Origin: an uncultured Chlorobiales bacterium
GTDB lineage: Bacteria; Bacteroidota; Chlorobiia; Chlorobiales; Chlorobiaceae
DNA length: 10,906 nt
NCBI GenBank assembly: GCA_903901395.1
Contig: CAIUQW010000318.1
Span: 1 to 10,906 of the forward strand
Direction: 5' to 3'
How positions within the stretch are numbered: position 1 is the first letter of the stretch; each line of letters starts with the position of its first letter. Position numbers and translations under genes: made by a program. A model generated the notes under the pieces. It did not search any database. It was not told the DNA's origin and saw only the letters and a program-made list of their open reading frames with translations. Below, piece by piece: positions 6,001-10,906 of this stretch.

Positions 6001-8800
6001 CGACATAATTCTGCGACGGACGGTTGATCGTCAAGTTGCTGATTGTGTGGCCGAGGCCGTTGAAGCTGCCTCTGAATGGTGTGCCGTTGTACGTGCCGGT
6101 GAATGGCGTTGTATCATTTCCGATTGGCGAAAATCCAGCGGTGCCCCACATGCCGGGGTAAACCCCATTTACAGCGGCAAGAGCCGGAGCCAGGTCAATA
6201 TTGTTGGCGAGGGTATAGCTGGCGGTGAGATTCATCGCCATCAGTTGCAGTTGATGAGCATTCGTCACCGTTTGGCTCCATTCACTTCGCAGGAACGGCC
6301 GCGTCGATCCATCCACCATCCACCACGTATTGGCGAAATCCCAACCGGCGTAGGTGCCCGGCGTCATCAACTCAGCCGTACTCTTCCCCATCTCTCCGCT
6401 CGGCGTCCCGGCGCCAATACCACCAGTGCCGCTGTCAGCAGTTCCAATGCCAGAGGTATTCACATCCCAGAAGGCGTTGGTGATCGTGCCACCATTAAAT
6501 CCGGCAAAACCGCCAAGTCCGCTGGAACCAGTACCGGCGGTAACCAGACCCGTGTTGTATGACTGAGAAACAGAACCGGCTTCCACATATCCAACAAAGC
6601 CGCCGATATTGCTGGAATTCAATCCACTCGTAACCTGGCCGATACTGTATGACTGCAAAATTGAACCCGTCGTCATATATCCGGCAAAACCACCTGTATC
6701 GATGGAAGAATCGGCAGCAGTCACTCTTCCCGAGCTTGAACTGCCGCTCACTGTTCCGCCATCGAGCCTGCCAAGAAAACCGCCGACATTACCGTAATTT
6801 TCAAAAATACTCAACGTAGTTTGCAGCGCTGAGAATGCACTGTTACTGCCGCTTTGAGCTACAGTATTCTCCGTGGCCGATGACGAGGATATAGCGCCTG
6901 TGGAAATACCAGCAAATCCACCGACATTCGACATGCCTGTGACAGAACTTCCAGTGACCGATACGTTATACACCGTGGTTGTCGGACCAATAACGCCAGC
7001 CAGAGCACCAACCCGGATATCACCGCTGACATTCACTCCGCTCAGGCGCAGGTTCTCTATGGTCTGGGAAGAACCTGAGTAGGCCGCGTCGAAAAGTCCG
7101 ACAACGGAGTTACCGGCACCACTGATGCTGAGATTACTGATCGTATGACCTGCACCTTCGAACATGCCCGTAAACAGGTACGAAGACAACGAAGGATATA
7201 ATCCAGCAAAACTGTTTTTGGCGGCTGCATACGTCGCATCGCTGATCCAGCCGCCAATCGGAGTAAAAGCCCCGGATGCAGTAATATCAGCGCCAAGCAC
7301 GTAGTTGCCGGTCAGACTCATGCTCTGGAGCTGAGCAAGAGTCGAGATGATCGTATAGTTCTTCGTTGCTCCCACACTGCCAAGCTGAGTCGAAAAACTG
7401 GCCGTACTTGCAAGGTTCACCGGCGCATTGGCCGTGAACAGCGCCTGCGTACCGGAAATCACTCCATCCGTCGAGCCTTGACCGTACTTCAACGCGAGAG
7501 TACCGGTGCCGGTAACATTGATCGCGCTGTTGACCGTGATATTGCGATACGCATCGAGCGTCAGCGTATTGCCTGAACTCCAGCTTACCGTATCGTTGAC
7601 AAAAATATCGCCATTGCCGGTTCCAGACGCGCTGGTCTGTAACGTCACATTGGTTGTCGCCAGATTATTCGAGAGCGTCGTCGCACCGATGCCGCTGGTT
7701 GTCAGCGCCGCGCTGCCGGATGAAATCGTGAAATCTGTCGGGTCGAGCAGCCAGTTACCGGTCTTGCCATACGTAGCGCGGGTGTCGATCTTCGCGTCAT
7801 CCGCAATTTTGACCTTCGCGCCGGAGGTCTCGATGAAGCCGCCGTCGCCACCGTTTGGCGCGGATGCATCGAGTGTGCCGCTGACGGTGGTGGTACCGGT
7901 TTTCAAGTCGGAGACCAGAACGATCTTTCCGGCCCGGTTTGCAAAAGTTCTCGCCTGCACGATGCCGGTATTGTTGACCGCCGCGCGCGCCAGCTCGCTG
8001 GCAGCCCTGGCGCTCATCACCGCGACGCCGCCATCAGCCTGAATCAGCCCTTTGTTCGACGCCTGCGCCTGAACAGCGCCCTGATCGATGACTAAATTGA
8101 TCATATCATCCCCGCCGAAATCCAGGCTCACTTTGTCACCGGCAAGCAGCGCCGCGCTGCCGCCATTGGCCTGAATCACGCCGTCATTCTCCACCTGCGG
8201 CGAGATGAGCGCCACCACGCCGCCCGGCATGGCCTCGATCACGCCCTGATTGATGACTGGCCCGGCGCTGCCAGCGCTGGAAAACCGGTATCTGGCCGTC
8301 AGAAAATCCCGGTCGGCCATATCGAGACTGGTTGCGACAATACCGCCGACATTGACCTGCGCCGTCTTGCCGAAAATGATGCCCGACTGGTTGATGAGAA
8401 AGAGCTGGCCGTTGGCGGTCAGTTTACCCATGATCTGGCTCGGATCGAGGTCGTGAATGCGGTTCAGCGCCGACGCCGTCGCGCCCGGTTGCTGGAAGGT
8501 CACCGACGCCTCCGAGCCGATATTGAAAGAATTCCAGTCCGCCACGAGTATCTGGCTCGTCTGATTCACGGTCATCGCGCTACCCGAAGTAGTGATAGAG
8601 GCGCTGCCGGCAGTGATCGCCCCGCCCGTCGGCAATTCTGTTGGTGACAACGCTACCGCGGGACGCCAGAGAGCCGCAAGCGCCGCGATGCTCAACGCGC
8701 CGCTGAGAACGATCGGGCAACCAACAGCGCCAGCCTTCTCGGAAACGACAATCCATTTTCCCCTGATTGCCGACCAGATTAGTTTATGTATCCTCTTCAT
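3005..8800 (-). CDS. TpsA1, 1931-residue exoprotein with GLUG and MBG/YDG repeats
   Basis: A complete two-partner secretion passenger, probably a surface or released adhesin. Residues 1-24 are an ESPR (MKRIHKLIWSAIRGKWIVVS) and the signal peptide ends near 50 (AVA|LS). The TPS/haemagglutination-activity domain covers about 51-300, with NRIHDL (113-118), NGQLFLINQSGIIFG (130-144) and VGGIVATSLD (151-160); NQSG replaces the common NPNG. NWLLDPTDFTI at 349-359 leads into beta-helix repeats. Two large modules follow (about 7350-6270 and 6269-4736). Each has a Gln/Leu-rich lead-in, FTPIGG or FSPIGN, GHTISNL, GLUG units, a WD-x-x-TSG closing motif, YAGWD and a TxPFLR/LLR end. MBG/YDG-type domains run to about 3485. 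The C-terminus (3008-3480) contains LPSWLSFDPVAQTFTA, resembling cadherin-like/putative Ig domains. No LPXTG, transmembrane anchor or catalytic domain is visible. The 35-base spacing to tpsB1 identifies its transporter. The start follows from the ESPR and paralogue; no SD is seen. Confidence 0.95.
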   Translation of the reverse strand: MKRIHKLIWSAIRGKWIVVSEKAGAVGCPIVLSGALSIAALAALWRPAVALSPTELPTGGAITAGSASITTSGSAMTVNQTSQILVADWNSFNIGSEASVTFQQPGATASALNRIHDLDPSQIMGKLTANGQLFLINQSGIIFGKTAQVNVGGIVATSLDMADRDFLTARYRFSSAGSAGPVINQGVIEAMPGGVVALISPQVENDGVIQANGGSAALLAGDKVSLDFGGDDMINLVIDQGAVQAQASNKGLIQADGGVAVMSARAASELARAAVNNTGIVQARTFANRAGKIVLVSDLKTGTTTVSGTLDASAPNGGDGGFIETSGAKVKIADDAKIDTRATYGKTGNWLLDPTDFTISSGSAALTTSGIGATTLSNNLATTNVTLQTSASGTGNGDIFVNDTVSWSSGNTLTLDAYRNITVNSAINVTGTGTLALKYGQGSTDGVISGTQALFTANAPVNLASTASFSTQLGSVGATKNYTIISTLAQLQSMSLTGNYVLGADITASGAFTPIGGWISDATYAAAKNSFAGLYPSLSSYLFTGMFEGAGHTISNLSISGAGNSVVGLFDAAYSGSSQTIENLRLSGVNVSGDIRVGALAGVIGPTTTVYNVSVTGSSVTGMSNVGGFAGISTGAISSSSATENTVAQSGSNSAFSALQTTLSIFENYGNVGGFLGRLDGGTVSGSSSSGRVTAADSSIDTGGFAGYMTTGSILQSYSIGQVTSGLNSSNIGGFVGYVEAGSVSQSYNTGLVTAGTGSSGLGGFAGFNGGTITNAFWDVNTSGIGTADSGTGGIGAGTPSGEMGKSTAELMTPGTYAGWDFANTWWMVDGSTRPFLRSEWSQTVTNAHQLQLMAMNLTASYTLANNIDLAPALAAVNGVYPGMWGTAGFSPIGNDTTPFTGTYNGTPFRGSFNGLGHTISNLTINRPSQNYVGLFGYVAFGGAISNVGLVGGSVAGYDRVGGLAGGNSGTVTQSYATGLVTASTDVVGGLMGENSSGTIMSSYATGSVSGGNFVGGLVGLNNSSGTITSSYATGLVTGSTYVGGLIGYLEGGAVTGSTSSASVSAGASHNYVGGFAGYMNGGSVTQSSSTGSVAVGDGTHYVGGFAGYINGAGASVTKSSSTGSVSTGDSSHWVGGFVGELVLGSIAQSYSTGSVNVGKFLQNVGGFAGEFSGGTVTQSYSTGSVNSGDSSQYFGGFAGFIIGSTVSESYSTGNVSAGSSYCIGGFAGNLVGDSVTKSYSTGNVSVGANSYAVAGFAGGLPGGTVTQSYSTGSVSAGASSQYVGGFVGTSTGTVTSSYWDMTTSGQATSDGGTGKTTAEMKSLATYAGWDISATGGDGKTWRIYEGQTTPLLRTFLTPLTVTGLSATIPVTYDGLSHTMPVSGTPVFTGFVGSDTSASLGQSQYKNAGTYEPWYSSKYDIILSGGNGTLTVNKAALTVTANNASKTYDGLAYSGGNGVTYSGFVNSESASVLGGSLGYSGTSQGAINADSYGIAASGLSSGNYDISYINGTLTIDPATLTYVASSSSRIYGDANPLFSGTITGWKNGETQATATTGTASWSTTATATSDVRNYAINGSGLVANNGNYVFMQDVGNVEALTINPANYTAINGSKVYDGNANFRDVTVTGVNGETFTQEFASANGQNAGNWTFMSTNGSLTGKNGAQTLNYNALDVTTLTRASNTATITQAPLTITANNDIKVYDGLAYSGGNGVTYSGFVNNENTDVLGGALAYGGTSQGAVDNGTYGIDLSGLTSSNYAISYVNGTLTIHAPISQPKQVTPEIIVRPEELISIIVYQSDQPIDQKNTQPIVFTEVSTNGVATQANVTVEVISNSDGNGGSILANILSIQGFLSSGFVLSLPPGVLDTDEPVTITLAGGAPLPSWLSFDPVAQTFTATDVPAGIQSLNIVISQGKQTWSLQIAAATPHKAT
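3485..3733 (-). repeat. MBG/YDG cassette, distal copy (83 codons)
   Basis: The encoded unit starts APLTITANN, continues YDGLAYSGGNGVTYSGFVN, and ends YVNGTLTIHAP. It matches the unit at 4251-4499 over its full 249 bases without gaps. Both have the YDG and YSGF cores seen in MBG/YDG repeats of bacterial surface proteins. This copy is the last repeat before the C-terminal Ig-like segment. Confidence 0.75.
4251..4499 (-). repeat. MBG/YDG cassette, proximal copy (83 codons)
   Basis: The encoded unit starts AALTVTANN, has the same YDGLAYSGGNGVTYSGFVN core, and ends YINGTLTIDPA. It is exactly the same length as the copy at 3485-3733. Two different domains separate the copies: one with IYGDANPLFSG (MBG_2-like) and one with KVYDGNANF (YDG-like). 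Confidence 0.75.
4904..5872 (-). repeat. Tandem GLUG array of 11 units, about 30 residues each (module 2)
   Basis: Eleven successive units lie between YATGLVTAST at the high-coordinate end and VTSSY just before the WDMTTSG closing motif. By my count their lengths are 28, 28, 27, 30, 32, 30, 30, 30, 29, 30 and 29 residues, which sums to the full 323 codons. The consensus is STGSV-x(6-8)-VGGFAG-x(4-6)-GTVTQSY. At DNA level the TTCCGGTGCTGTA-type block recurs at about 4981, 5071, 5158, 5248, 5338, 5428, 5524 and 5614. Each unit is probably one turn or rung pair of a beta-helix stalk. Confidence 0.85.
6466..7110 (-). repeat. Degenerate GLUG array (module 1)
   Basis: This stretch encodes several less regular GLUG-like units: VGLFDAAYSG, VGALAGVIG, VGGFAGISTG, VGGFLGRLDGG, TGGFAGYMTTG, IGGFVGYVEAG and LGGFAGFNGG. 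It ends at AFWDVNTSG. It occupies the same place in module 1 as the 11-unit array does in module 2, but its units are fewer and more divergent, with an insertion near 6800-6880 (SATENTVAQS to SIFENYG). Confidence 0.7.
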
Positions 8801-8835
8801 GAACGGACAATTTGCTGTTGACTTTCAGATTCCAT
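8801..8835 (-). promoter_or_regulatory. 35-base tpsB1-tpsA1 spacer without Shine-Dalgarno
   Basis: This spacer runs from the tpsB1 TGA to the tpsA1 ATG and ends AGCAAATTGTCCGTTC before the ATG. It has no purine-rich SD. The middle AGTCAACAGCAAATT resembles GACAACAACAATT of the second locus, despite divergence on both sides. Confidence 0.45.
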
Positions 8836-10560
8836 TCAGAATTTGACCATGCCCTGCAACCAGAAACGGCTGTTGTCGCTCTTGCCATCAGAGTTATTGC
8901 CGTTCGTGTTCCGCCCCGGATTTTCACCAATGGCATGCGCCCAACTGCACTGGATCAGATAACTTTTCGAAACTGTCCAGTTCAGAGTGACGCCAGCCCC
9001 TTCCAGCCAGTACTCATTCCTGCCGGTAATGTTTTTGACATCGTTCTTGTACCGGTTATGGTTCAGCTCGATGTGACCGGCATCGTAAAAGCCGCCCAGC
9101 TCAACTTTGCCCCATGCTGAAGAAACTGGTAACTGGTATTTGAGATCAGCGTTCAGAAGCTGTCCGGAATCACCTCCGCCTTCACCGACAGGGTATGCCC
9201 GAACGCCATAGGGACCGCCGAGGTATAATTTTTCACTCGTATCGAGGTTGTTGAAGGCGAACTGGCTGCTGCATGAAAGATTCAGTGTTACGCGGCTGCT
9301 CACCTTTTGCAGGCGGTTGCAGCTACCGGTCATGCTGGCAAAGTCGCCCATGACGCCGTGCTGGGTATCATATCTGGCGGGTTGAAAAAAATTGCCGTAA
9401 TTGAAGGAGATATTGAGCATTGTGGCCCCCCCGCCAAGCCACTTGTCATTATTGAGCAGCGACAGGCTGGCACTGGCCTCTTTCACGGTTTTGCGTTGCA
9501 AGCCGTTCGCCCTCTGACGATCGATCAGATGCTTGCTGATATAGCCAACACCTGCGGAAACTGTCGTTTTACGATTCTTGACGATGGGCCAGCTCAACCC
9601 TCCATCGATAATGCTGCTCTCGCCCTTGTAATCGAGACTTTCCAGTTGTTGTACAAGCTTGTAGTTCATGACCGTCCAGGTAAGCCTACCCCGAAGTCCG
9701 CAGAATCCGATCGGAAAATTGTATCCGAATACCCCCTGGTTCAACCCCGCCGAGCCGGAATACATAACGGTAAACCGATCACCGTATCGTAACGGATCGT
9801 TCAGCGTCACCAGTGCATAGCCGCTCCATGCACCGGTATAGTAGTTTCCCATGTTATCGCTCCAGGCGACGCCTGAAACAAGCGGATCTTCGTTGATCTC
9901 GAAAGTCACGACGCTGGTGTCGGTAACCGATCCCGGCGAAATCATTGACCTGGCGTGAATTCCCGGCAGGTCTTTCACAAGAATAAGAGAGTATTCGAGA
10001 CATCTCAGATTCAAGGCCTCTCCGGGGGTGGCTCCCTGAATGGCAAATCCTTCGAGCGTTTTATCGCAGATTCTGACCGAAGCGCCCCGTTTTATTCTGA
10101 TGGTGCCATCACTTTTGCCCTGAACGATCGCGATCCTGATGATACCACCCACCAGATCCTGTTCGGGCAGATAGGCTTGCGCAAGAAACCATCCTTTTGC
10201 CTTCAGATGCGCGGTCACTTTGTCGAGAATCCCCTGCAAGGCATTCATATCGATGCTCTTTCCGATATTTTCTGCCACGAGCGACTGTAACTCGGCGTCA
10301 GTCGTCAACTCCTCGTATCCATAAAAACGAAAAGCGGTGACCGTCACCTGAATCTCTCCATTGCCTCTGGCCGTGACCACAGGCAAATGCTCCTCTATCT
10401 GTGGCAGGCTTTCAGGAAGCTCGCGTTGCGGAGCCTGAGAGCGCATGATGCTGCCCGCGTCGGGTTGACCGGGTGGTACCGCCGCATCGAGCTTCGAACA
10501 GACAAGCAGAGCCACGGTAATAAAAACAATACATCCTGGTTTATAGACAGAGAAACACAT
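8836..10560 (-). CDS. TpsB1, ShlB/FhaC/HecB-family outer-membrane transporter
   Basis: A complete transporter of 574 residues from the ATG at 10560. The frame stays open to a TTG at 10587 (583 residues), but the ATG gives a signal peptide that lines up with the paralogue (KPGCIVFITVALLVCSKLDA against KPISVVFIAAGLL), so I prefer it. Neither start has a visible SD. POTRA1 is at about 70-149 (FRFYGYEE, KGWFLAQAYLPEQDL) and POTRA2 at about 150-226. The barrel follows, with GGPYGVRAYP (448-457), GQLLNADLKYQL, GFYDAGH (490-496) and the terminal Phe needed for barrel assembly. It should export TpsA1, whose gene starts 35 bases after its stop. It is paralogous to the transporter at 625-2337. Internal cysteines in the barrel (for example NLSCSSQF) are shared by both copies. 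Adhesin export fits the partner better than haemolysin activation. Confidence 0.95.
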   Translation of the reverse strand: MCFSVYKPGCIVFITVALLVCSKLDAAVPPGQPDAGSIMRSQAPQRELPESLPQIEEHLPVVTARGNGEIQVTVTAFRFYGYEELTTDAELQSLVAENIGKSIDMNALQGILDKVTAHLKAKGWFLAQAYLPEQDLVGGIIRIAIVQGKSDGTIRIKRGASVRICDKTLEGFAIQGATPGEALNLRCLEYSLILVKDLPGIHARSMISPGSVTDTSVVTFEINEDPLVSGVAWSDNMGNYYTGAWSGYALVTLNDPLRYGDRFTVMYSGSAGLNQGVFGYNFPIGFCGLRGRLTWTVMNYKLVQQLESLDYKGESSIIDGGLSWPIVKNRKTTVSAGVGYISKHLIDRQRANGLQRKTVKEASASLSLLNNDKWLGGGATMLNISFNYGNFFQPARYDTQHGVMGDFASMTGSCNRLQKVSSRVTLNLSCSSQFAFNNLDTSEKLYLGGPYGVRAYPVGEGGGDSGQLLNADLKYQLPVSSAWGKVELGGFYDAGHIELNHNRYKNDVKNITGRNEYWLEGAGVTLNWTVSKSYLIQCSWAHAIGENPGRNTNGNNSDGKSDNSRFWLQGMVKF

Positions 10561-10906
10561 AGTGAAGCGAGTGAGTTGAAGGTGCAAGGATTCGCGCGAA
10601 AAAAATACCTATATAACCTGACTCTGAGCGGAACTGGAGAATCTCGGCTCTTATTGATACAATAACGCTTTGCAGAGTTTGACGGGAATTGAAAAGTCTG
10701 AATCATCCAGGATGAAACATCTGATCAAAGAGCAATCACAAAAACCCGACCGAGCCTCCCCCGCCAAAGCATCTTTCATTTATTTACTTGTTTTAAAGAC
10801 AGTTACACGTTTTATCGCAAAGCATTGCAACAACGCATCGATACGATGTTTCCCGCTCTTGCGTACGATATCCTCTGACGATAATGCAACTGGTGTAATA
10901 ATAACA
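10561..10906 (-). promoter_or_regulatory. Leader region upstream of tpsB1
   Basis: These 346 bases hold no gene I can support and presumably include the tpsB1 promoter. Visible elements are the palindrome TTCGCGCGAA (10591-10600) next to an A7 run (10599-10605), the dyad TTATTG-ATA-CAATAA (10651-10665), and the small dyad CATCG-ATA-CGATG (10836-10848). A coding-strand TTATATAGG (complement of about 10608-10616) could act as a -10, but no good -35 lies 16-18 bases further up. No start of a divergent gene is seen at the right edge. Confidence 0.35.
10651..10665. repeat. 15-base dyad TTATTG-ATA-CAATAA upstream of tpsB1
   Basis: A perfect 6-base inverted repeat with a 3-base centre, about 90 bases upstream of the tpsB1 ATG, a plausible operator position. 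The tpsB2 leader has the similar but not identical dyad TTGAT-T-ATCAA at 2530-2540. The two share an ATTGAT core, so a common regulator is possible but unproven. Confidence 0.35.

Noticed and set aside
7506..8042. 178-codon plus-strand frame rich in Val, Leu and Pro, looking membrane-like
   Set aside because: Antisense shadow of the Thr/Gly/Asn-rich TpsA1 repeats; the hydrophobic look comes from complementing those codons.
10395..10706. 103-codon minus-strand frame covering the tpsB1 start
   Set aside because: It overlaps the tpsB1 signal peptide and linker in another frame, shows no family, and has no counterpart upstream of tpsB2.

Overview
The window comes from a diderm (Gram-negative type) bacterium of moderate GC. 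It holds two tandem two-partner secretion (type Vb) loci, all on the minus strand. Reading with transcription, from high to low coordinates, the order is: a 319-base leader, tpsB1 (outer-membrane transporter), 35 bases, tpsA1 (a secreted protein of 1931 residues), a 667-base intergenic region, tpsB2 (second transporter), 34 bases, and the first 197 codons of tpsA2, which runs off the left edge. The lineage is not certain. None of the four start codons has a recognisable Shine-Dalgarno sequence, and the passenger is built from GLUG and MBG/YDG repeats. This would fit green sulfur bacteria (Chlorobiota) or relatives. The ESPR-type signal peptides are best known from beta- and gammaproteobacteria, which remain an alternative.

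Each TpsB has a signal peptide, two POTRA domains and a 16-strand-type beta barrel ending in phenylalanine. It should capture its TpsA partner in the periplasm through the partner's N-terminal TPS domain and pass it through the barrel to the cell surface. TpsA1 has, in order: a long ESPR-type signal peptide, a TPS/haemagglutination-activity domain, two large GLUG-repeat modules each closed by a related Trp-rich tail, a run of MBG/YDG domains containing a near-duplicate 83-residue unit, and a C-terminal cadherin-like/Ig-like segment. This is the architecture of a large exported beta-helical adhesin. No toxin, protease or membrane anchor is recognisable in it.

The two loci are a tandem duplication. 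About 2.35 kb (transporter, spacer and passenger N-terminus) recurs at an offset of about 8.2 kb. The passenger N-terminus appears better conserved (about 77 percent by my reading) than the transporter (about 65 percent over a 100-residue sample). The non-coding DNA between the loci has a probable terminator after tpsA1, a cluster of ATGTA/TACAT half-sites with a perfect 12-base palindrome, and an AT-rich tract with three A8 runs; these probably separate the units and control tpsB2. I found no RNA gene, CRISPR array, insertion sequence or phage gene. The content is recognisable type Vb secretion rather than a wholly new system. The less ordinary points are the duplication, the internal modularity of TpsA1 and the half-site cluster.
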